IMG/VR virus record: IMGVR_UViG_3300033156_000775
Span: 1 to 64,000 of that record
DNA length: 64,000 bases
Source of the DNA: a virus
Direction: 5' to 3' (one strand)
Shown: positions 17,671 through 26,119 of the stretch, piece by piece
Position numbering within the stretch: the first letter of the stretch is position 1
How the letters are laid out: the number at the start of each line of letters is the position of its first letter
Position numbers and translations under genes: made by a program
Notes under the pieces: generated by a model
Database searches by the model: none
Seen by the model: only the letters and a program-made list of their open reading frames with translations
What the model was told of the DNA's origin: nothing

Positions 17671-17717
17671 GTATAAGCACCTACCATTAATATCAAGACC
17701 TTATACTCTATTTAAAT

Positions 17718-17731
17718 GTTGTCCGGACTAC
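17718..17731. repeat. palindrome core, one-mismatch copy
   Basis: GTTGTCCGGACTAC in the gap between the protease-scaffold gene and the 102-residue gene upstream of it. Confidence 0.85.
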
Positions 17732-17734
17732 ACT

Positions 17735-18043
17735 CTATGGTAAGTCAGCTATCACCTTTATTGAAAATGTAGGAGTAATATACTTGAGTCCAGCATTATC
17801 GACTATTTCTAATTCACCTTGGTAGTCACCAGTAGGCAAGTCGTCCTGATACAGATATCTGCATTTCCCATTTGTAGGGTCATGGATCTCACATGACCCA
17901 TCTATCCTTAATGTTGATTCTCCATATTTCTTAACCTGGAGAGTGGCTGATGCTCCTGTGAGATTAAAGTAATTTCCATCAACATCCTTTATGGTGAACT
18001 CTAAGTAGACTGTCTGTCCAGTTATTATTTCTAAGTCAGCCAT
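17735..18043 (-). CDS. baseplate/receptor-binding N-domain-like protein
   Basis: A 102-residue all-beta protein: Y-L-E-F-T-I-K-D-V-D-G, N-L-T-G-A-S-A-T-L-Q-V, L-P-T-G-D-Y-Q-G-E-L-E. This pattern resembles the small immunoglobulin-like N-domain (BppU type) used to anchor fibres. It is directly downstream of the giant fibre gene, so an accessory or anchor for the fibre is plausible. Confidence 0.55.
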   Translation of the reverse strand: MADLEIITGQTVYLEFTIKDVDGNYFNLTGASATLQVKKYGESTLRIDGSCEIHDPTNGKCRYLYQDDLPTGDYQGELEIVDNAGLKYITPTFSIKVIADLP

Positions 18044-18047
18044 GTAT

Positions 18048-21000
18048 TTATCCCCTCTTAACTAATGTCCCAATAGTCTTTTTAACCTTTTTCAGTACAA
18101 GGGTTAGAGAGTACTTGAGCTTGGTGATTTCTTCCAGCTTCTTCAGTGTAAGGGTCAGATCGTAGCCTTTAAGCCTCAGAGAGAGCTGATATGGCTTAAG
18201 GGCTAATGTGACTATCTTCTTGATTATGAACCCAATATTAAATTTGGAAAGGAGTGAAATAGATACAAGTATGAAAGTATGATAGGAGGCTGAAAAACTA
18301 GTATAGATCTTGCCCAGTAGAGAATGCAACAGACCTAGTGTCTTCTGAAGCAAGCTCAGCAGATGATATTTGAATGTAAAACCTCTCTCCAATAATTCTC
18401 TACTGGAATACCTAAAAGAGAAGAATTTGGACTTTAAGATTTTCAAAATAAACTGGATGCTCAGTAAGCCTACGACTCGTGATATCAGAGCATAGCAAAC
18501 AATAGTTGTCCTTTGTACTAGATTTCTAATCTTAAATCTGAGATCGAGCTCTTTGTATACAAGATTTAATAGCCCATAAACTACATTCATGGATCTTGAG
18601 ACAACATTGATTATTGAATGTAGAATGTCAAGAGTCCTTGCTACTAAACTCTTTAATCCAAACTTTAACACTGTAGATCCTGTGACCAGATTTCTTATGT
18701 TAAGGATAATAGAAAACAGAGCAGGAACCAAGTTCCTTATGTTAAACTTAGAAGCTACAGCCTTAGAAACTATAGATCTTATGTTGTAGAGTAAGAGCAT
18801 CATCTTTGAAACAGGGATCGTTAAACAGTAGAGAAAGCCAGTAATTTTTGACACTAGATTTGTTAGATTATAGAGGCTTGTTAGAATCTTTGATGCTAAG
18901 GCCTTTAAGCTATATATTAAATCCAGACTGCCAGCTATGATGTTCTTTAATTTAAAATTAAGGACTGTAGTCCGGACTACACGTTCAGCTACTCTCCACA
19001 GTATAGATATGGATCTTCTTGCTAGGTTGAAGACTGAATATGAGATCGAGATACTTCTTGAAGCTAGACTTTTCAATGGATAGATAAGGATGAAAGCTTT
19101 GGAAAGCAGAGTACGAGAGTAGTAAATAATACTGAGTGTTCTGGATACTAGGCTGATAAGGCTGTATAGGATGTTAACGGACTTAGCAACAATCCTTCTA
19201 ACATTATATTTGGTAGATGTAGTCCGGACTGCTAGCTTTAAGGTGTCCCATACTTCTGAAATGGCCCTTGAAGCTATCTCTTTCAAGCCATATGCCAGGA
19301 TCGAAGCTCCTGAAACTAAACTTCTAATGTTAAATCTAGCTAAAACGGAGTTAGCTATTAGAATCAGGTCCTGATAAGTTAGAATAATTTCTTGAAACCT
19401 TAATTGGAGATTGTTCCATACCGTTCTTAAAGTCCTCCTGATTTTTCCAATGATGCTCCAAGTTCCATCTAGTATTCTGCTTGCCAGGTTTAGGGTCATG
19501 TACATCAGTGGTGTAGCTTGACCTACAAGATTCTTCAAGACAAAAACTATGGTGGTGGCCTTAGAAACTAAACTGTTAGCTGCGTATTTGACAACAGATT
19601 GATTTGAAACTAAGCTAAAGACATAGCTGGCGAATGCTAGGATCCTAGGAATAATGTTTCTAAGATTGAAGATAGAAGATAGTATTTTGGATAGTGTACT
19701 CCATGTAGTCCCAGTACCATAGACACTTGATAATGGAGACCATGTCCCAGCTGTTGATTTAGCTCTGACCTTATAGTATTTGGTTGTGTTTTCAGGAAGC
19801 CCAGTGTCATCAAATGGAGAAGCTGAGTCTAGCCCCTCACTGGTGCTATATGTCCCTGTCGGTATAGTGTCAGAAAATATCTCATACCCATTCGTAGTAG
19901 CTATAGAGTCGTCTCTGTATCCTCTATCGGAACTAGAATACTGGGTTGAAGCTCCATCGGCAGTTAAGCGGCATCTATAGTAGCGTCCTTCACCTTCGGT
20001 TACAGAGGCTCCAAACCAGTAGACCCTGATCACACTTGTACTTATCCCTTCAGCACTAACCGAAGTTGGTGGGTTAACAGTGTATGCTGGTGCCCCAGTG
20101 TCATTATAGGTTGGAGTTGTAGCTCCTGAAATGTCGGAGTAATTAGCGTCAGAGTCAGCTGTACTCCTCTGCCACTGGTAGTTTAATGGTCCTACACCCC
20201 GATATCCCCTATCACTTCCAGTAAAGCCTGGTGCTGCTCCCTCAGCAGTATGGTAGCATTTGTAGTATCTCCCAGCACCCACATTTGCCGACTGTCCTGA
20301 GAGACTAAGGGAGACATGTAAGGCACTGGTTCCATCAGAAGCAGATGCAGTTCCAGGAGTGATTGTAGGGGCAGGAGCACCAGTGTCATTAAAAGTAGAG
20401 CTTGTTGCCCCAGATAGAATAGAGTAGTTTGCATCACTGTCAGCTGCACTTCTATACCACTGGTAAGTCAAGACTCCAACACCACGGTATCCACGATCTA
20501 CTGTTGAATATTGAGATGCTGCTCCTTCAGCAGAAACAAGACACTTATAGTATCTTCCAGCCCCAGTGTTTGCTGATGCACCAGTATTTGTTAACACAAC
20601 CTTGTCTGTGTAAGTTCCCTTGCTTGCAGTTACTGACCCATGAGTGATTGTTGGAGCCGGAGCTTCAGTATCGTTGTAAGATTTGCCTGTTGCCCCATCA
20701 ATTGGGGAATAGTCATCGTCACTATCCCCTGAGCTTCTGTACCATTGGTAATTGAGGCTTCCTACTCCACGATAGCCACGATCAGGGGCTGAAACTTGCT
20801 GAGTGCAACCTGAAGCGTTAAGGACACATCTATAAAATCTACCTGCTCCTGGATTGGCAGACTCTCCTGTAAGGCTCAAGAGGACATAACCTGTGTAAGA
20901 TCCATCGGATGCTGAGGCCGTTCCTGGACTGACCGAGGGTGAAGGTGCAGCTGAATCATTATATGTTGCTGATGTTGCTCCAGCAATGTTAGAATAGTTA

Positions 21001-24000
21001 GCATCGGAATCCCCAGAGGATCGTTGCCACTGATAGTTCAGAGGCCCATGGCCACGATATCCTCTATCATGGTTAGTATCTTTAGAGCTAGCTCCAGAGG
21101 CTGCTAAACGACAGAAGTAATATCTTCCCTCACCATTATTCACTGAAGTTCCACTGAGAGAAAGAGCCACATGATCAGTATATGTCCCATCTGAAGCCAC
21201 AGCACTCCCAGGAGTTATAGTTGGGGCGGGAGCAGAACTGTCATTGTATGTTGCTGTAGTAGCTCCACTTATAGCTGAGAAGTTGCTGTCAGAATCTGCT
21301 GAGCTCCTGTACCATTGATACGAAAGTGAGCCTACTCCTCTATATCCCCTATCATGGTTAGTGTCCTTGGGAGAGGCATCGGGAGCTGTAAGGTGGCAAT
21401 AGTAATATCTACCTTCACCTACATTAGCTGACTCACCACTTATATTTAGCACTACTTTGTCAGTATATGTACCATCAGAGGCATTGGCTGTCCCAGGTGT
21501 GATTGTAGGAGCTGGAGCAGCTGTATCATTGTAGCTTGCTGAAGTTGCACCAGAAATAGCTGAGTAGTTGCTATCACTGTCAGCTGAGCTTCTGTACCAT
21601 TGGTAGCTTAGAGATCCTGCCCCTCTATATCCACGATCATGGTTAGTGTTCACAGGAGAGGCACCTTGAGCTGTGAGGTGACAGTAATAGTAACGGCCAG
21701 CTCCAGGATTAGAGGATTGTCCAGACAGGGAAAGAACTACTTTGTCCGTATATGTTCCATCAGTGGCAGTAGCTGTCCCAGCTGTAATAGTTGGAGCTGG
21801 TGCTGTGGTGTCATTGTGAGATGCTGAAGTAGCTCCAGAAAGAGCTGAATAGTTGGAGTCACTATCGGCTCCCGACCTGTACCACTGATAGCTCAGGCTT
21901 CCTACTCCTCGATATCCTCGATCATGATTTGTGTCTTTAGGTGAGGCACCTGTAGCTGTCAAGTGACAGTAATAATATCGGCCAGCACCTGGGTTTGCAG
22001 ACTGACCGGAAATAGAAAGGACTACCTTATCTGTGTATGTACCATCAGAAGCACTTGCTGTTCCAGGGGTTATTGTAGGTGCTGGAGCTGAGCTGTCATT
22101 GTAAGAGGCTGATGTTGCTCCTGAAATAGCTGAAAAGTTAGCATCACTATCCCCAGCAGACCTGTACCATTGATACGTTAATGTGCCTACTCCACGATAC
22201 CCTCGGTCAGGAGAGCTATATTTAGGAGTGCATCCTGCAGCTGTTAAATAGCACCTATAGTACCTCCCAGCTCCAACATTAGCTGATGCACCAGAAACAG
22301 TTAAAGCAACATATCCTGTGTGTGTCCCATCAGAAGCTGAAGCAGTCCCAGCTGTGATTGTAGGGGCTGGAGCTCCATTGTCATTATACGTTGAGCTAGT
22401 GGCTCCTGAAATGTTGGAGTAGCTAGCATCAGAATCACCTGCTGATCGTTGCCACTGGTATGAGAGCGTCCCTGGAGAACGATAGCCCCGATCTGGAGCT
22501 GAATATTTAGGGGTACATCCTGCTGCTGTGAGGTAGCATCTGTAATATCTACCTTCACCATTACTGGTTGCTGTCCCACTGAGGCTAAGGGCAACATAGC
22601 CTGTATGGGTTCCATCTGAAGCAACAGTGCTTCCAGGAGTGATCGTGGGAGCAGGGGCTCCAGTATCGTCATACGTTGAAGCAGTAGCTCCAGATATATT
22701 CGAATAGTTAGCATTGCTGTCTCCTGCTGAACGCTGCCACTGATAGCTTAAAGGGCCAGGAGCTCTGTAGCCAGTGTCCGTGTTGCTATCTGGGCTCTCA
22801 CCAACCTCATTCTTAGCCCTCACCTTGTAAGTATGAGTAGTCCCATTGTTCGTTCCAGTGCCACTAAGGCTAAGATGAACTTTGTCCGAATAAGTTCCAT
22901 CAGAAGCTACGGTGGATCCAGCAGTGATAGCTGGAGGATCAGCTCCAGTGTCGTCATAGGAGTCTACATCTCCAAGCCATCCTAAACCAACTCCATCCCG
23001 ATAGACCTGGTAGCTAGTAGCCCCAGCAGACTTTGTCCATGTGATTCTGACCTTATCTGAGTATGTTCCATCAGTAGCTTGAACATTAGTTGGAGCGGGG
23101 GGGATAGCTTCTTCGCTTCCCCAAGTACCATGACTAGGCTCAGGATCAACATATTTCCTTATATAAAAATCATCTATATAGAAATCATCTGTATAATCAT
23201 CATGCCCATATATCCATACCCTATCATACCCATCACCACTCGCCCTTACACCACCAGAACGTAACGTTCCATCCGTGATTAAATCGTGATCATTAGATTC
23301 GCATATAAATTCAAGTTTATTCCACGTATCTTCTGGATGAACCCACGACGGACTATAATTTCGAAATTCCGATCCGTTATACCATTGCTGATACCATTTA
23401 TCTGGACGTCTTGATCTTGAACTTATATATGATGCTTGATCGTCTTTATCCATAATGTCGATACGCCATTGATATGACCGTGTCGCCCAATACATATAAA
23501 ATCCTATTGCACAATTCAGCATCTGTGAAAAATCAAGTTGAAGAATTAATACGCTTCCCCCAGTCCCACCTTCTTTGTACCGTAACACTTTACCTGTTCT
23601 GCCTGTTGGTGCAGTTGCTATCTCGCAAATATCGCCTGTTGTTTTATTAAGAACACTCCATCCTCTTTCAGATTTAGGAGAATCTCCAATATTATATCCA
23701 GTATCAAAATCATCAAAAACTGGAAATGTATTAAATCCGTTACTCGTCGTGCTTGCAGATGAATTACCATAATAAACATAAATTGTTGTTGTGTTTGGGC
23801 TGGCTGGGATGCTTGGAACTTTAACCCAGAAAGTCGCTACTCCGCCGTCATAGCTCTCAAGCCAATAATCAAGAGGTGTGGTGCCGTCAGACTTCGTGAA
23901 CCTTATGTCGCCAAAATCAGCTCTGCATTTGGTTCCTACGTAAACGTCTTCGCCACTATCAGTTCCAGTTGTTCTATGAACTTTAATTCTAATTTGATAA

Positions 24001-24074
24001 TTTGTTTGAGCACCAGCAGTAGAGCCGTTTATTGTGTGAGCTTTTCGATAGTTCCAACCTGTTAGCCATGCCAT
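18048..24074 (-). CDS. giant adhesin/tail fibre, 2008 residues
   Basis: Four parts. Residues about 1-120 look like a DUF2341 domain (W-N-Y-R-K-A-H-T-I, I-Y-V-Y-Y-G-N), then a jellyroll/LamG-like region to about 320. A fibronectin/Ig-like region follows and then ten tandem ~91-residue repeats, each with Y-Q-W-(Q/Y)-R-S, N-Y/F-S-x-I-S-G-A-T, P-T-I-T-P-G, R-Y-Y-x-C and D-R-G-Y-R. The last ~490 residues are about 35 copies of a 14-residue repeat. No signal peptide, so assembled in the cell as a virion fibre. It probably binds host surface glycans. It contains palindrome copies 18967-18980 and 19219-19232. Confidence 0.75.
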   Translation of the reverse strand: MAWLTGWNYRKAHTINGSTAGAQTNYQIRIKVHRTTGTDSGEDVYVGTKCRADFGDIRFTKSDGTTPLDYWLESYDGGVATFWVKVPSIPASPNTTTIYVYYGNSSASTTSNGFNTFPVFDDFDTGYNIGDSPKSERGWSVLNKTTGDICEIATAPTGRTGKVLRYKEGGTGGSVLILQLDFSQMLNCAIGFYMYWATRSYQWRIDIMDKDDQASYISSRSRRPDKWYQQWYNGSEFRNYSPSWVHPEDTWNKLEFICESNDHDLITDGTLRSGGVRASGDGYDRVWIYGHDDYTDDFYIDDFYIRKYVDPEPSHGTWGSEEAIPPAPTNVQATDGTYSDKVRITWTKSAGATSYQVYRDGVGLGWLGDVDSYDDTGADPPAITAGSTVASDGTYSDKVHLSLSGTGTNNGTTHTYKVRAKNEVGESPDSNTDTGYRAPGPLSYQWQRSAGDSNANYSNISGATASTYDDTGAPAPTITPGSTVASDGTHTGYVALSLSGTATSNGEGRYYRCYLTAAGCTPKYSAPDRGYRSPGTLSYQWQRSAGDSDASYSNISGATSSTYNDNGAPAPTITAGTASASDGTHTGYVALTVSGASANVGAGRYYRCYLTAAGCTPKYSSPDRGYRGVGTLTYQWYRSAGDSDANFSAISGATSASYNDSSAPAPTITPGTASASDGTYTDKVVLSISGQSANPGAGRYYYCHLTATGASPKDTNHDRGYRGVGSLSYQWYRSGADSDSNYSALSGATSASHNDTTAPAPTITAGTATATDGTYTDKVVLSLSGQSSNPGAGRYYYCHLTAQGASPVNTNHDRGYRGAGSLSYQWYRSSADSDSNYSAISGATSASYNDTAAPAPTITPGTANASDGTYTDKVVLNISGESANVGEGRYYYCHLTAPDASPKDTNHDRGYRGVGSLSYQWYRSSADSDSNFSAISGATTATYNDSSAPAPTITPGSAVASDGTYTDHVALSLSGTSVNNGEGRYYFCRLAASGASSKDTNHDRGYRGHGPLNYQWQRSSGDSDANYSNIAGATSATYNDSAAPSPSVSPGTASASDGSYTGYVLLSLTGESANPGAGRFYRCVLNASGCTQQVSAPDRGYRGVGSLNYQWYRSSGDSDDDYSPIDGATGKSYNDTEAPAPTITHGSVTASKGTYTDKVVLTNTGASANTGAGRYYKCLVSAEGAASQYSTVDRGYRGVGVLTYQWYRSAADSDANYSILSGATSSTFNDTGAPAPTITPGTASASDGTSALHVSLSLSGQSANVGAGRYYKCYHTAEGAAPGFTGSDRGYRGVGPLNYQWQRSTADSDANYSDISGATTPTYNDTGAPAYTVNPPTSVSAEGISTSVIRVYWFGASVTEGEGRYYRCRLTADGASTQYSSSDRGYRDDSIATTNGYEIFSDTIPTGTYSTSEGLDSASPFDDTGLPENTTKYYKVRAKSTAGTWSPLSSVYGTGTTWSTLSKILSSIFNLRNIIPRILAFASYVFSLVSNQSVVKYAANSLVSKATTIVFVLKNLVGQATPLMYMTLNLASRILDGTWSIIGKIRRTLRTVWNNLQLRFQEIILTYQDLILIANSVLARFNIRSLVSGASILAYGLKEIASRAISEVWDTLKLAVRTTSTKYNVRRIVAKSVNILYSLISLVSRTLSIIYYSRTLLSKAFILIYPLKSLASRSISISYSVFNLARRSISILWRVAERVVRTTVLNFKLKNIIAGSLDLIYSLKALASKILTSLYNLTNLVSKITGFLYCLTIPVSKMMLLLYNIRSIVSKAVASKFNIRNLVPALFSIILNIRNLVTGSTVLKFGLKSLVARTLDILHSIINVVSRSMNVVYGLLNLVYKELDLRFKIRNLVQRTTIVCYALISRVVGLLSIQFILKILKSKFFSFRYSSRELLERGFTFKYHLLSLLQKTLGLLHSLLGKIYTSFSASYHTFILVSISLLSKFNIGFIIKKIVTLALKPYQLSLRLKGYDLTLTLKKLEEITKLKYSLTLVLKKVKKTIGTLVKRG
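18967..18980. repeat. palindrome core, exact copy 6
   Basis: Exact core inside the fibre gene, translated on the minus strand as R-V-V-R-T-T-V in phase with the 14-residue repeats. Confidence 0.95.
19219..19232. repeat. palindrome core, two-mismatch copy in coding sequence
   Basis: GTAGTCCGGACTGC, translated on the minus strand as L-A-V-R-T-T in the fibre repeats. Confidence 0.75.
19915..22760 (-). repeat. ten ~270-bp Ig-like tandem repeats in fibre gene
   Basis: Ten consecutive units start with (L)-(S/T/N)-Y-Q-W-(Q/Y)-R-S and end with R-G-Y-R. They are diverged at nucleotide level, so are old duplications rather than recent expansion. Boundaries approximate. Confidence 0.85.
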
Positions 24075-24078
24075 TTCA

Positions 24079-24510
24079 CTACACTACTTCATTTGTAGTT
24101 AATTTGCCCTGATCATCTAGATATACCAGAAACGTTTTCCTACTTACAGTCCCATCAGGGTTCTGGATAAAGCCTGTTACCAGAGCATATTTCTCATTAT
24201 TATCCACTGTAAAGGATTCTACTTTGATGAAGCCACATTTCTCTACTACTTTCTGTTTCACTTGCTCAATTGGAGAAGGAGTGGGTGGTCCAGTGAGTGG
24301 TTTGCTATCCTTGAAGTATGCAACCTCATTTTCAGCCCCTTCATTTTCAACAATTATACAAACAGCAAACTCCCTAACTAAATCCTCATCTTCTTCCGTC
24401 ATAATTCGATAGAAATGGTAGTAAGGTGGATGCTTCTCTATGAAGTCTATTCGTTTAACCTTTGGATTACTCTTTATCCTGTCAAGTAATTCCTTAAGCT
24501 TCATAATCAC
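24079..24510 (-). CDS. unknown protein upstream of fibre
   Basis: A 143-residue mixed alpha/beta soluble protein with no membrane span. It starts M-I-M-K; the second Met, two codons in, is an alternative start. It sits 4 bases upstream of the giant fibre gene, so a fibre chaperone or structural role is possible. No family recognised. Confidence 0.6.
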   Translation of the reverse strand: MIMKLKELLDRIKSNPKVKRIDFIEKHPPYYHFYRIMTEEDEDLVREFAVCIIVENEGAENEVAYFKDSKPLTGPPTPSPIEQVKQKVVEKCGFIKVESFTVDNNEKYALVTGFIQNPDGTVSRKTFLVYLDDQGKLTTNEVV

Positions 24511-24545
24511 TCACTTCCTCTCTTCTTTTAAAACTAGAAGTTTCC

Positions 24546-24947
24546 TTATATTTTTTTCCATTGACAGGGAAACTTACCCTGATTGTCTATGCTAGCAAGG
24601 CACTTGCCACAATTATGGAATCCAACACAGCTTCCTTTCCTACACCAGTTGCTTCCCTTATAGTTCATTACAACTAGGGCTTCATTGTCCCTAGAATATC
24701 CCCTAGCACTAATGATGATTAGGGTTTCCCTGGACTTGCCATAGACACATTTACCACAGGGCTTTAAGATCCCATAGCTAATGTTTAAGAAGCTTCTTCC
24801 AAGCTTGTCTAAAACCTTTAGTAGGATTAAGAGTACAAAGAAAACAATCAGGACTGTACCCTTAAGGAGGGAGAGAAATAGCTGCTTAGCTGATGCCCGG
24901 TTAACATCTGTCCCCATGATCTCTCTGAAGAGCTCACTGCTTCTCAA
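24546..24947 (-). CDS. membrane-anchored cysteine-rich protein
   Basis: A 133-residue protein with one strong hydrophobic span at about residues 30-48 (T-V-L-I-V-F-F-V-L-L-I-L-L). A C-terminal domain follows with seven cysteines (C-G-K-C, C-R-K-G-S-C, C-G-K-C, final C), spaced for disulfides or metal binding. It overlaps the preceding structural gene by 4 bases. Role unknown. Confidence 0.6.
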   Translation of the reverse strand: MRSSELFREIMGTDVNRASAKQLFLSLLKGTVLIVFFVLLILLKVLDKLGRSFLNISYGILKPCGKCVYGKSRETLIIISARGYSRDNEALVVMNYKGSNWCRKGSCVGFHNCGKCLASIDNQGKFPCQWKKI

Positions 24948-25594
24948 AGGACTTTTCCTTCCAAGTCCCCAAGTACCTTCTCAACTGTGAATAGACTGTC
25001 TGTCCAGTGAACTACAAAGACAGTTTCTACCTTATGTATTTCAGGGCTAGCTGAAGTTTCTCCCTGGACCTTTATAGTGCAGCTTCTATTGTTGAATGCT
25101 GAGGCTCCAGCTGGTACAACCCTTCTAAGCCATATTCCAGCCCAGTCATCAGGCCCTATGGAGCCAGTATAGTCCTTCCCCGATATCTGTACCCATGCTG
25201 AGGGAGATCCCTCTTCTGTCCATGAAATGCCACTTGGAGCTACTGTTTCAGAGGCTATGGTCTGTATAGTGCCTTCTGGATCGCCTCCTGTGCCCTGGGG
25301 CTTCTCTACTCCAAACGATATTGTGTCTGGAGTGACAGTGCTTCTGACATATCCCTCTACACGTATAGAAGTGTTCATCCAGACATGGGTAGGGTTGTTA
25401 TTATGGATACCTATAGCCCTGTACTCTGTCTTCCCTGAGGCAGACTCAGCTCCAGTGACATCATCAAAAATATTGTTAGCCACTCCTGAGGGAATAGTGT
25501 TAGTAGAGCATGTGCCTCCTAGGCTCAGCTCAGGATTGGCTGTAGATCCAGATCCAGTATACTTGAACAGGAGATCTGACTGAGTAATTGCCAA
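24944..25594 (-). CDS. virion structural protein, beta-rich
   Basis: A 216-residue Ser/Thr/Gly-rich beta protein (N-N-I-F-D-D-V-T-G-A, G-I-H-N-N-N-P-T). The TTG start at 25594 (M-A-I-T-Q-S-D-L-L-F) is preferred over GTG 25606 because AGGAGG at 25602-25607 would overlap the GTG but lies about 10 bases before the TTG. Likely a tail or base structural protein; no named family recognised. Confidence 0.6.
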   Translation of the reverse strand: MAITQSDLLFKYTGSGSTANPELSLGGTCSTNTIPSGVANNIFDDVTGAESASGKTEYRAIGIHNNNPTHVWMNTSIRVEGYVRSTVTPDTISFGVEKPQGTGGDPEGTIQTIASETVAPSGISWTEEGSPSAWVQISGKDYTGSIGPDDWAGIWLRRVVPAGASAFNNRSCTIKVQGETSASPEIHKVETVFVVHWTDSLFTVEKVLGDLEGKVL

Positions 25595-25645
25595 TGCTAA
25601 TTGCACCTCCTATTAATCTTAACTTGCTATGTATTTAAAGATTTA

Positions 25646-26119
25646 TCAGCTTTTCTTACGGATCTGTGTCCTTACAAATTGATCAAGCTTGTTTCTTCTG
25701 ATCCATGAAACAGCTTTATCATATGTCCACTTGTCAGCATCAAAGTCTACATATGCCACTCTAGCATGATGGATCTTACCAGGGACTGGGTATAGCCCTA
25801 TTCCTACTTTAACTCCCTCAGGGATGGTGAGCTCAGGTAAGTAGTCTTTTACCTTTTCATCTGGCTCTACCCTAGTGAACTTCCTAAGGTCATAGATATG
25901 AACAATAAAGTGGTCCCATCCCTTTTTCTGTTCTATGATAAAGTCCTTGTAGGGGACTCCAGCTCTAGGGTCTCCCTCCTTAGATAATTGATAATAGTAA
26001 GTGTAGTCCGGACTACACAATGGACTAGGCAGCTTGCTTTTCATGAAGCTCCACAGATGATTAGCACGTTTAGCGATATAGTATCCTTTAAGCTTCTTCC
26101 CTAATCTCAATGTCTCCAT
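25646..26119 (-). CDS. unknown protein linked to DNA-end repair genes
   Basis: A 157-residue basic soluble protein whose start overlaps the end of the phosphoesterase-like gene by 32 bases, so probably coupled to it. Palindrome copy 26003-26016 is translated C-S-P-D-Y-T near residue 35. No family recognised. Confidence 0.55.
   Translation of the reverse strand: METLRLGKKLKGYYIAKRANHLWSFMKSKLPSPLCSPDYTYYYQLSKEGDPRAGVPYKDFIIEQKKGWDHFIVHIYDLRKFTRVEPDEKVKDYLPELTIPEGVKVGIGLYPVPGKIHHARVAYVDFDADKWTYDKAVSWIRRNKLDQFVRTQIRKKS
26003..26016. repeat. palindrome core, exact copy 7
   Basis: Exact core with GTGTAG...CTACAC flanks; coding, read C-S-P-D-Y-T on the minus strand. Confidence 0.95.

Larger units (their letters stand above)
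18100..19700 (-). repeat. 14-residue (42-bp) tandem repeats in fibre C-terminus
   Basis: The translated region falls into consecutive 14-residue units such as S-L-V-S-R-T-L-S-I-I-Y-Y-S-R and N-L-V-S-K-I-T-G-F-L-Y-C-L-T. Consensus: (N/S)-L-(V/A)-(S/x)-(K/R)-x-(L/I/T)-x-x-x-(Y/F)-x-(L/I)-(K/R/N). About 35 units. Boundaries are approximate. Confidence 0.85.

Noticed and set aside
18100-22760. CRISPR array in the repeat-rich region
   Set aside because: The repeats are in frame, degenerate and translated; there are no identical direct repeats with unique spacers and no cas genes.
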